Part shown: positions 25,607 to 32,818 of the stretch, one piece after another
How the letters are laid out: each line of letters starts with the position of its first letter
Numbering within the stretch: position 1 is the stretch's first letter
DNA from: Microbacterium pygmaeum
GTDB taxonomy: Bacteria; Actinomycetota; Actinomycetes; Actinomycetales; Microbacteriaceae
Length of the DNA: 64,000 bases
NCBI RefSeq assembly: GCF_900100885.1
Contig: NZ_LT629692.1
Span: forward strand, 372,001-436,000
Reading direction: 5' to 3'
Translations under genes and position numbers: made by a program
The notes under the pieces: generated by a model
Told to the model about the DNA's origin: nothing
The model's input: the letters and a program-made list of their open reading frames with translations, nothing else
Databases searched by the model: none

Positions 25607-26221
25607 TCAGCGCAGCGACGCCGTCAGGCGCGGCTGCTGCTTCACGATGAGCAGCCGGAACGTCTCGCAGTCCGCCGACCACCAGCGGTGCGCGACGCCA
25701 CCGGCGTAGTACGCGGACTCCCCGGGCGCGAGCGTCGATACCCGGCCGTCCAGCTCCACGTGCACTGCGCCGCCGAGCACGTACACGAACTCGTCCTCGT
25801 CGTGGACGAAGTACTCGCCGGCCAGCGAGTTGCAGCCCTCGTACTCCATCGGGTGGAACGGCCGGCCGCCGTGGGCGAGCATCCGCGCGGTGCCGACGGC
25901 GAAATCCGCGGAGATGGCTCCGTCGTCGCCGCGATGCACTTCCACGGGGGGAGCGGCGGATGCCGGCAGCTCGGCAGCCGCGATCAGCTCGATCGGACTC
26001 GTGCGCAGCGCGAGCGCGATTCGTCGCAGGGAGGCCAGACTCGGCTGGGCCAGACCGCGCTCCACCTGGCTGAGGAACGGATGCGACAGGTCGGTCGCCT
26101 CCGCGAGCTTCACGAGCGTCAACCCGCGTGCCTGCCGGAGGCGGCGGATATGGGATCCGAGACGCCGGTCGGCGGCATCCTCCCCCGTCGCCGCCCTCGC
26201 CACGGCCACCGACGTCGACAC
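25607..26221 (-). CDS. XRE-cupin transcriptional regulator
   Basis: A 204-residue regulator: XRE helix-turn-helix at about residues 20-75 (HIRRLRQARGLTLVKLAEATDLSHPFLSQVERG) and a cupin sensor at about 130-200 (GEYFVHDEDEFVYVLGGAVHVELDG). This architecture often controls catabolism or transport of amines and nitrogen compounds. GTG 26221 lies eight bases after the ABC permease stop, so it is the last gene of the importer operon and is probably its regulator. It may also act on the flanking purine operons. Confidence 0.85.
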   Translation of the reverse strand: MSTSVAVARAATGEDAADRRLGSHIRRLRQARGLTLVKLAEATDLSHPFLSQVERGLAQPSLASLRRIALALRTSPIELIAAAELPASAAPPVEVHRGDDGAISADFAVGTARMLAHGGRPFHPMEYEGCNSLAGEYFVHDEDEFVYVLGGAVHVELDGRVSTLAPGESAYYAGGVAHRWWSADCETFRLLIVKQQPRLTASLR

Positions 26222-26228
26222 GGTCTGC

Positions 26229-27116
26229 TCAGACGCCCTTCTGCGGGTGCATCCCCATGCGCGCGAGGACGACGTCTTCGACGATCTGGATGATGTTGTA
26301 GAGGATCAGCGAGACCGCGGTGACCGCGACCACCGACGCCCACAGCGCGGTGAACTGCGCCTGGGGGATGAAGCCGCCGATCGAGCCGCCGATGCCGCCG
26401 CCGACCGCGAGCCACTCGGCCAGCAGCGCGCCGGTGATGGCGCCGGGCACCGAGATGCGCACGGCGGCGAAGAAGGCCGGCAGAGAGGAGGGCATCGCGA
26501 TCTTGCGCAGCTTGGTCATCGAGCCGCCGCCGTACACGTCGACGAGGTCGTTCATCTGCGTCGAGGCCGACTTCAGGCCGAACGAGATGTTCACGAGAGC
26601 GGGGAAGAGCACCACGATGCCGCCGATGACCGCCACTGTCCACAGGTCGCGCCCGAAGATCATGATGATGACCGGTGCCATCGCGATGAGCGGGACCGAG
26701 CGCAGCAGCATCGCGACCGGCATCAGCGCGTGCTCGGCGCCCTTGCTCAGCTGGAACAGCGCGGCACCGAGGATCGCGGCGACGAGCCCGGCGATGAAGC
26801 CGATGGCCGCGTGGCCGAGGGTGACGGCGAGGTTGCCCAGAATGAGCGCCTGGTTGGCGGCGGCCGCGGGAACCGTGAAGAAGTAGTTCCAGACGTCGAT
26901 CGGGCCTTTGGCGATCAACGGCGAGATCTGGAAGACCCAGATGACCCCGACCCACAGACCGACCGCGGCCACCAGCGTCAGCAGGAAGGTGAGGACGCTC
27001 CAGCCGAGCGCCTTGAGCACGCCACGCGTCGCAGCACGGCGGACGTCGCGGCTGAGGTCGAGTGCCGCGGGCGCGGCCAGCTGCATCTCGTTCGCGGCGG
27101 TGAGTGTCGTCATCAT
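26229..27116 (-). CDS. ABC permease, SsuC/ThiX type (second)
   Basis: A 295-residue permease with about six helices and the conserved cytoplasmic loop DVYGGGSMTKLRKIAMPSSLPAFFAAVRISVPGAITGALLAEW, the family's ATPase contact. It belongs to the nitrate/sulfonate/pyrimidine-precursor importer group. Start ATG 27116 overlaps the previous stop as ATGA (a second ATG follows at once). It forms a heteromeric channel with the gene upstream. Confidence 0.88.
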   Translation of the reverse strand: MMTTLTAANEMQLAAPAALDLSRDVRRAATRGVLKALGWSVLTFLLTLVAAVGLWVGVIWVFQISPLIAKGPIDVWNYFFTVPAAAANQALILGNLAVTLGHAAIGFIAGLVAAILGAALFQLSKGAEHALMPVAMLLRSVPLIAMAPVIIMIFGRDLWTVAVIGGIVVLFPALVNISFGLKSASTQMNDLVDVYGGGSMTKLRKIAMPSSLPAFFAAVRISVPGAITGALLAEWLAVGGGIGGSIGGFIPQAQFTALWASVVAVTAVSLILYNIIQIVEDVVLARMGMHPQKGV

Positions 27117-27949
27117 GCCTTCCCCTTCGACCACGGCGCGATGGCCCGCGCGAGCAGGCCCAGCAGGGCGAAGCCGGCGAGTGCGACGGCACCGCTGGCC
27201 AGGGCCAGCGCCCACACGAGCGGCGCGTTGGAGTTCTGCTGCGCGAGGATCATCGCGATACCCACGCCGACCTCGATCTTGCCGAAGAATTCGCCCAGCA
27301 CCGCGCCGAGGAATGCTGCGGGGACGGCGATCTGGAGTGCGTTCAGGATCGCCGGCAGCGCAGCGATCAGGCGGACCTTCACCAGCTGGGTGAAGCTGTT
27401 CCCGCCGTAGACGGTGATCAGGTCGAGACTCGACCGGTCAGCCGACTTGAGGCCGAGGAGGGCACCGACGACGGTCGTGAAGAACACCGACAGGGCGGCG
27501 AGCAGGATCGCGGTTCCGCTGGGCTCACCGACACCGGGCGGGGGGATGACGACGATCGCGAGCATGCCGACCGCGACGATGGGGATGCAGTACGTGATGA
27601 TCGCGAGCTGCGTGGCGACGCCCTCCAGCCGCGGCACCACCAGCACGAGCGCCGCGAGCACCAGGGCGATCCCGTTCCCCCAGAGGTAGCCGATACCGGC
27701 CTCGACGAGGGTGACCGAGAAGTTTCGCCAGTAGTACTCCCAGCCGCTGGTGACGTAGCTCTGCACGACTTCCAGCGGAGTGGGGATCGGATGCGCGCCC
27801 GTCGAGGTGACGAACAGCACTGCGATCATCCACCACAGGATGATGATCGCGACGCCGCCGATCACGCCGGTCAGCCAGGCGGGGAGCTTGATGCTCTCCC
27901 AGTGGATCGCGCGGCCCTTCTGGGGCGAGGCCGGTGAGCTAGTGGTCAT
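27113..27949 (-). CDS. ABC permease, SsuC/ThiX type (first)
   Basis: A 278-residue permease with an N-terminal helix WLTGVIGGVAIIILWWMIAVLF and the ATPase-contact loop TVYGGNSFTQLVKVRLIAALPAILNALQIAVPAAFLGAVLGE. It overlaps the ATPase gene by 11 bases. Two different permeases with one ATPase and one lipoprotein suggest a complete heterodimeric importer. Confidence 0.88.
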   Translation of the reverse strand: MTTSSPASPQKGRAIHWESIKLPAWLTGVIGGVAIIILWWMIAVLFVTSTGAHPIPTPLEVVQSYVTSGWEYYWRNFSVTLVEAGIGYLWGNGIALVLAALVLVVPRLEGVATQLAIITYCIPIVAVGMLAIVVIPPPGVGEPSGTAILLAALSVFFTTVVGALLGLKSADRSSLDLITVYGGNSFTQLVKVRLIAALPAILNALQIAVPAAFLGAVLGEFFGKIEVGVGIAMILAQQNSNAPLVWALALASGAVALAGFALLGLLARAIAPWSKGKA

Positions 27950-28793
27950 CAGCCGCGGCGCCGCCCTCGCCGAAGAGCAGCTCGGATGCCTGGTCGACGT
28001 ACGCGTGGAACTCCGGCGTGCGCATCATCTCGGGCGTGCGCGGACGCGGGAGGTCGATCTTCATGACCTCCTTGATGCGCCCGGGGCGCGGACTCATCAC
28101 GGCCACGTAGTCAGAGAGGAAGATGGCCTCCGAGATGCCATGCGTGACCAGCAGGGTGGTCGCGGGCTTCTCGGTCCAGATGCGCAGGAGCTCGAGGTTC
28201 AGCTTCTGACGCGTCATGTCATCGAGCGCCCCGAACGGCTCGTCGAAGAGCAGCACATCGGGCTTGAGGATCAGCGATCGGGCGATCGAGACGCGCTGAC
28301 GCATGCCGCCGGACAGCTGCGCCGGCTTCGCCTTCTCGAAGCCTTTGAGCCCGACCAGCGAGATCATCTCGTTGACGTACTCCTTGTCGACCGACTTCCC
28401 GGCGATCTCGAAGGGGAGGCGGATGTTGGTGAGCACGCTCCGCCACGGCAGCAGCGCGGAATCCTGGAAGGCGATGCCGAGCTTGTTGTCCTTCCGGAGC
28501 TCCTTCGGGCTCTTGCCGTCCACGCGCGTCGTGCCGCTCGTGGCCGGTTCGAGACCGGCGAGGATGCGCAGGATCGTCGACTTGCCGCATCCGGACGGAC
28601 CGAGAAGGGCCAGGAACGACCCCTGCTCCGTGTGCAGATCGGCGTCCTTCAGGGCCACGACGCTCTTGCGTCCCGTCGTGAAGACCTTATTCAGTCCCGA
28701 GATCTGCAGGCCGGTGCCCAGGGTCTGACCCTGGGCACCGCCTTCGGCAGCGTCGATCTGAACGGCGCCCGTCGCGAGAGTGGGCTGCGTCAT
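27939..28793 (-). CDS. ABC ATPase, SsuB/TauB type
   Basis: A 284-residue ATP-binding protein with Walker A GPSGCGKST, Q-loop FQDSALLPWRSV, signature LSGGMRQRV, Walker B LLFDEPFGALD and H-loop VTHGISEA. All catalytic residues are present. It powers the permeases encoded downstream. The N-terminus is about 30 residues longer than usual. The gene follows the binding-protein gene by 26 bases. Confidence 0.92.
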   Translation of the reverse strand: MTQPTLATGAVQIDAAEGGAQGQTLGTGLQISGLNKVFTTGRKSVVALKDADLHTEQGSFLALLGPSGCGKSTILRILAGLEPATSGTTRVDGKSPKELRKDNKLGIAFQDSALLPWRSVLTNIRLPFEIAGKSVDKEYVNEMISLVGLKGFEKAKPAQLSGGMRQRVSIARSLILKPDVLLFDEPFGALDDMTRQKLNLELLRIWTEKPATTLLVTHGISEAIFLSDYVAVMSPRPGRIKEVMKIDLPRPRTPEMMRTPEFHAYVDQASELLFGEGGAAADDH

Positions 28794-28819
28794 GATCCTG
28801 CTCCTGACTTCGGTTCCGG

Positions 28820-29902
28820 TCAGCCCGCGTAGGCGACCAGGTCGGGGTTCTCCTCGTAGACCTCTTCCAGGAGCGAGAGGTCGAAGAGGTCGGATGCCTC
28901 GAGCGTGATGCCCGCGCCGGCGAGGCTCTTGATGGTCGAGGCCTGGAGGTCCTCGGAGATGGTGAACAGCCCGTTCTCGACGGTCTCGTCCGAGACGACC
29001 AGCAGCTCGGCCTGGGCCTTCGCGCCGGCGATCGAGTTCTCCGGGTTCAGGTCGAGGTCCTTGCCGTAGTTCTCGTAGGCGAGCTTCGCGCCGGCCTCGG
29101 GGTCGCCTACCGCATCGGTCCAGCCCTTGATCTCGGCGACCAGGAACGCCTTCAGCTTCTCGCGGTCGTTCGCGATCGCGTCGTCGGTGACCGTGACGGT
29201 CTCGGCGACGAAAGGCAGGCCGTTGTCGGCGAAGGGGAGGTTCGTGGTCTCGACACCCGATGCGGCGACGGTGATCGCCTCGTTGGTCAGGTAGGCGATG
29301 AAGCCGTCGACCTCGCCGTTGATGAGCGGGGCCGGGTCGTACTGCACGGGGACGATGGTCAGCTCGGACTCGTCGATGTCGTTCGCAGCCAGCAGCGCCT
29401 TGAACAGGGCGGTGTTCGAGTCCTGGACGCCGATCTTCTTGCCGATCAGGTCTTCGGGGGTGGCGATGTCTCCGCCGCCCTTGAGGGAGAGCACCGTGAA
29501 CGGGTTCTTCTGGAAGGTGGTGCCGATGATCTTCAGCGGGGCACCCTCAGAGGCCACGACCGAGCCGATCGAGACGGCGTCGGACAGGGCGACGTCGGCG
29601 CTTCCGGAGATGAGCTCGGCGGCACCGGTGGACGGACCGGGGGTGAGGGTCACGGAGTCGAAGCCGGCCTCGGTGTAGTAGCCCTCCGAGTCGGCGAAGA
29701 ACTCGCCGGAGAACTCCTCGTTCTTGATCCAGCTGAGCTGGACGGACAGGTCGCCGTATCCGGCGGAGTCGCCGTCCGAGGGGGCGGAGGAGGGCGAGGA
29801 GCCGGAGCCGGACGCGCAGCCGGCGAATGCCAGCGCGGCGACGGTGAACCCGGCGAGGGCGGTGATGGCGCGGGTCGCGCGCCGGGCAGGACGTGAAGTC
29901 AT
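28820..29902 (-). CDS. NMT1/ThiY-like substrate-binding lipoprotein
   Basis: A 360-residue lipoprotein (lipobox AFAGC near residue 30) of the NMT1/THI5-like SBP family: VQLSWIKNEEFSGEFFADSEGYYTEAGFD, then ADVALSDAVSIGSVVASEGAPLKIIGT. The family binds small heterocycles and anions such as hydroxymethylpyrimidine, riboflavin, nitrate or sulfonates. Between xanthine dehydrogenase and allantoin genes, a purine or ureide ligand is the natural guess; this is inference. ATG 29902 is chosen from the lipoprotein signal; the longer upstream frame has no ribosome binding site. Confidence 0.85.
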   Translation of the reverse strand: MTSRPARRATRAITALAGFTVAALAFAGCASGSGSSPSSAPSDGDSAGYGDLSVQLSWIKNEEFSGEFFADSEGYYTEAGFDSVTLTPGPSTGAAELISGSADVALSDAVSIGSVVASEGAPLKIIGTTFQKNPFTVLSLKGGGDIATPEDLIGKKIGVQDSNTALFKALLAANDIDESELTIVPVQYDPAPLINGEVDGFIAYLTNEAITVAASGVETTNLPFADNGLPFVAETVTVTDDAIANDREKLKAFLVAEIKGWTDAVGDPEAGAKLAYENYGKDLDLNPENSIAGAKAQAELLVVSDETVENGLFTISEDLQASTIKSLAGAGITLEASDLFDLSLLEEVYEENPDLVAYAG

Positions 29903-29979
29903 GTGCTGTGTCTCCAGAGGCGGGTGGTGCATTCGGGTGTGGATGTACGCGCGCCCAGGGACTCGGCGTGATGCGACGG

Positions 29980-29985
29980 TCCCGA
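29980..29985 (-). promoter_or_regulatory. -10 box TACCGT of the importer operon
   Basis: TACCGT lies 11 bases after CGTGAAA on the minus strand, an arrangement repeated exactly before uraD (37342-37364). The leader to ATG 29902 would be about 70 bases. Confidence 0.4.
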
Positions 29986-30026
29986 CGGTATGGGATGTAG
30001 ATTTCACGAACACTGGCCCGGTGTTT

Positions 30027-30044
30027 CGAGGGCGTTAACCCTCG
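30027..30044. promoter_or_regulatory. Inverted repeat upstream of importer promoter
   Basis: CGAGGG CGTTAA CCCTCG, 6-base arms, about 45 bases upstream of the TACCGT box. Possible regulator site. Confidence 0.4.
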
Positions 30045-30057
30045 AGAGCGCCCACCC

Positions 30058-30130
30058 GGGACCGCTCCGCCGTCGCCGACCGCCCTTCGGGCCCGCGAGG
30101 ACGGCCGGTCGGCGACAGGGGAGCAGTCCC
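30058..30130. repeat. Palindromic repeat B1
   Basis: Outer arms GGGACCGCTCC / GGAGCAGTCCC and inner arms GTCGCCGACCG / CGGTCGGCGAC. The end GCGACAGGGGAGCAGTCC recurs, inverted, in repeat B2 at 41878. It lies just past the allantoate amidohydrolase stop. Confidence 0.65.
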
Positions 30131-30143
30131 GTCGGCGGGACTG
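30124..30143 (-). terminator. Terminator-like hairpin
   Basis: CAGTCCCG TCGG CGGGACTG, a perfect 8-bp stem with a 4-base loop, two bases past the stop of the allantoate amidohydrolase gene and overlapping repeat B1. No strong T-run follows. Confidence 0.6.
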
Positions 30144-30145
30144 GG

Positions 30146-31441
30146 TCAGCGGGGCTCGGCGGCCAGGTGGAGTACGGATTCCGCCAGAGCGCGGATGCCG
30201 AGGGCGACATCACCCGCGCTGACGAGCTCATCGGGGTGATGGCTGATGCCGTCGGGATTGCGCAGGAACAGCATCCCGACATCGGTGATCGACCCGATCG
30301 CCATCGCATCGTGTCCCGCCCGGCTGAAGATGGTCGCCGGTTCGTCGGCGCCACCCTTCAGGGTGGCGAGGATCCCCTCGCGCACGACATCCCGCAGCAG
30401 CGGCGCGCACATCACCGCGGCCGCGTTGTGCACCTCCCGCGCGCTCCAGCGCAGGCGCCGGCGCCGCATGATCTCGTCGAGCTCGCCCGAGATCAGATCC
30501 CAGACGCGATCGCGTGAGCCGTCGAACTCCCCACGGAGATCGAGGCTGAAGTGGGCCTCGCCCGGCACGATGTTCACCGCGCCCGGGTACGCCTCGAACT
30601 GCCCGACGGTGCCGATGATGTGATGCTCGGCGCGGCAGATGCGCTCCACCGCGAGCGCGGCCTCGCTCGCGCCGAGCAGGGCGTCGCGGCGCATGTCGTA
30701 GGGCGTGCCGCCGGCGTGCCGGGCCTCACCCTCGACCACGAGCTGGAACCGGCGAGCGCTGGCGATGGACGAGACGACGGCCAGCGATTCGCCGCGCGCA
30801 TCGAGCTCGGGCCCCTGCTCGATGTGTGCCTCGAGGTAGCCGACCAGCTCGTCCGGTCGGCGGGATGCTTCGCCGATCCGGCCCGGGTCGAGGCCGAACT
30901 CCAGGAACGCCTGCCGGAGGGTGATGCCGTCGGCATCGGTCAACGACCACCAGGCGTCGTCCCAGAGGCCGGCGACCGCCGATGAGCCCAGCAGCGCCTT
31001 GCCGAAGCGGGTGCCCTCCTCGTCGGAGAAGGCGACCACCTCCAGCGCGAAGGGGAGAGGCTGCTCCCGCAGCAGTCGCACCACCTCGAGGGCCATGAGC
31101 ACGCCGACGATCCCGTCGTAGCGCCCGGCATCCGGCACGGTGTCCAGGTGGGAGCCGAGCATGAGCGCAGGGCGCTCCGGCGGGTGAGCGGTCCCCGAGC
31201 CTGCCGAGTCGTCGAGCCGGCCGATCTGGTTGCCCGCGGCATCCTGCCTCGTGCGCATCCCGACCTCGCGCATCCACTCGGCGGCGAGCCGGTTCACGCG
31301 GGCGTGCTCGGCCGAGAGGTACACGCGCTCGATCTGCCCCTGCGTCGCGCTCACCCTGGCGAGCTCGTCGCAGCGCGCCATCACCCGTCGCGCCGCCGTC
31401 TGGAACAGATCGGGGGCGAACGAGATCAGGCGGGTGCGCAT
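30146..31441 (-). CDS. allC: Allantoate amidohydrolase (M20 hydantoinase family)
   Basis: A 431-residue Zn/Mn-dependent amidase of the AllC/HyuC family. Metal ligands are visible in GSHLDTVPDAGRYDG (His98, Asp109), SDEEGTRFG (Glu141/142) and LEAHIEQGP (His206), with AGHDAMAIG and SHHPDE near the C-terminus. It hydrolyses allantoate to ureidoglycine, CO2 and ammonia; N-carbamoyl amino acid hydrolase is the alternative within the family, but the flanking allantoin genes favour allantoate. ATG 31441 is five bases after the aminotransferase stop. Confidence 0.88.
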   Translation of the reverse strand: MRTRLISFAPDLFQTAARRVMARCDELARVSATQGQIERVYLSAEHARVNRLAAEWMREVGMRTRQDAAGNQIGRLDDSAGSGTAHPPERPALMLGSHLDTVPDAGRYDGIVGVLMALEVVRLLREQPLPFALEVVAFSDEEGTRFGKALLGSSAVAGLWDDAWWSLTDADGITLRQAFLEFGLDPGRIGEASRRPDELVGYLEAHIEQGPELDARGESLAVVSSIASARRFQLVVEGEARHAGGTPYDMRRDALLGASEAALAVERICRAEHHIIGTVGQFEAYPGAVNIVPGEAHFSLDLRGEFDGSRDRVWDLISGELDEIMRRRRLRWSAREVHNAAAVMCAPLLRDVVREGILATLKGGADEPATIFSRAGHDAMAIGSITDVGMLFLRNPDGISHHPDELVSAGDVALGIRALAESVLHLAAEPR

Positions 31442-31446
31442 ACCGG

Positions 31447-32685
31447 TCAGTCGCCGTCCGACGCGGAACCGTACGCGCTCAGCGCGGCCTCGACGCCGCC
31501 CGCCACCGGCACGGCGGCGCCGAACCGCCGCAGCACGGTCTCGAGTGCAGCGAGGGTCTGCAGCACGGCGTCCGTGCGCGCGTTGTAGCCCATGGTGCCG
31601 ATGCGCCAGACGCGCCCGTGCAGGGGGCCGAACGAGGTGCCGATCTCGATGCCGAAGTCGTTCAGCATCGCCGCCCGCGCGACGTCGCCCGGCACACCCT
31701 CCGGGATCTCGACGGCGACGACGTTGGACATCTTGTGCGCGACGTCGCCGAAGACGACCAGGCCGAGGCCCCGGACGCCCGCCAGCATGGCCTCACCGTT
31801 GATGCGGTGGCGCTCGATCACGGCGTCCCGGCCCTCCAGCAGCAGGACGCGGGCGCACTCGCGCGCCCCGTAGAGCATCGATGTGGCCTCGGTGTGGTGG
31901 TTGAGGCGGCGCGGTCCCCAGTAGTCCAGGATCATCCCCAGGTCGAAGTAGTTGGACCGGACGAAGTCGGGGGCGTCGACGTCTCCTGGCTCGCGGATGC
32001 CTGCCTCGACCTTCGCGCGCGAGCGGATGATCTCGACGGCGCGCTCGGAGAGGGTGATCGGCGCCGACCCCGACGGACCGCCCAGGCATTTCTGGAGTCC
32101 GGCGGTCGCGGCATCCAGCCCCCATGCGTCCGCCTCGAACGCGTTCCCGCCGAGCGAGGCCGTCGCGTCGGTGTAGAACAGTACGCCGTGCCTCGCGCAG
32201 ATCTCGCCGATGTCCTCCAGCGGCTGGAGCATCGTGGTCGACGTGTCGCCCTGGACGAGCGCGAGCAGGGCGGGCCGGACGCGCACGATCGCGTCTTCGA
32301 GAACGGAGGTGGGGAAGACCTGTCCCCACGGCACTTCGATCGTGTGCACCTCGGCCAGCGCCCGTTCGGCGATCTCGGCGAGGAGGTGTCCGAAGCGCCC
32401 GAACACCGGCACCAGCACGCGGTCACCCGGCCGGATCAGCGAGATCATCGCCGCCTCGATGCCGGCGCGGGACGTGCCGTCGATCAGCAGCGTCGCATCA
32501 TTCGCCGTGGACCAGACGCCGCGGTACAGCTCCTGCGTCTCGGTCATGGTGGCCGTCATGAACGGGTCGTACTGGCCGACCAGGGGCGCGGACATGGCAC
32601 GCAGCACGCTGGGGTACGCGGAGATCGGGCCCGGTCCCATCAGCAGGCGGGTCGGCGGGTCGATCGGGCCGGGGATCGCGGTCAC
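31447..32685 (-). CDS. pucG: (S)-ureidoglycine-glyoxylate aminotransferase
   Basis: A 412-residue fold-type I PLP aminotransferase of the alanine-glyoxylate group: LLMGPGPISAYPSVLRAMSAPLVGQYDP at the N-terminus and the PLP lysine Lys199 in GLQKCLGGPSG. In the purine island it should be PucG, which moves the amino group of ureidoglycine to glyoxylate, giving oxalurate and glycine. Alanine- or serine-glyoxylate aminotransferase activity cannot be excluded by sequence. GTG 32685 follows TGAGGT. Confidence 0.85.
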   Translation of the reverse strand: MTAIPGPIDPPTRLLMGPGPISAYPSVLRAMSAPLVGQYDPFMTATMTETQELYRGVWSTANDATLLIDGTSRAGIEAAMISLIRPGDRVLVPVFGRFGHLLAEIAERALAEVHTIEVPWGQVFPTSVLEDAIVRVRPALLALVQGDTSTTMLQPLEDIGEICARHGVLFYTDATASLGGNAFEADAWGLDAATAGLQKCLGGPSGSAPITLSERAVEIIRSRAKVEAGIREPGDVDAPDFVRSNYFDLGMILDYWGPRRLNHHTEATSMLYGARECARVLLLEGRDAVIERHRINGEAMLAGVRGLGLVVFGDVAHKMSNVVAVEIPEGVPGDVARAAMLNDFGIEIGTSFGPLHGRVWRIGTMGYNARTDAVLQTLAALETVLRRFGAAVPVAGGVEAALSAYGSASDGD

Positions 32686-32728
32686 GGGTGTACCTCAGTT
32701 CTTCGGGAATCGGTGCGTCGGGAATCGT

Positions 32729-32806
32729 CGAGTGCATGGCTTCGCGCCGAGTGCACGGGCTGCGAGCGCGAAAAGCACGCGAATCGGGGACGAAGCCGTG
32801 CACTCG
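32729..32806. repeat. Palindromic element D
   Basis: CGAGTGCATGGCTTCG and CGAAGCCGTGCACTCG form 16-base arms (one mismatch) around 46 bases. It fills the 133-base gap between the fusion amidase and the aminotransferase. Only one copy was seen. Confidence 0.6.
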
Positions 32807-32818
32807 CGATCACGGCGG

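Noticed and set aside
30027..30044. Reading the CGAGGG/CCCTCG repeat as a terminator
   Set aside because: The stem is only six bases with no T-run and it lies upstream of a promoter, so a regulator site is more plausible.
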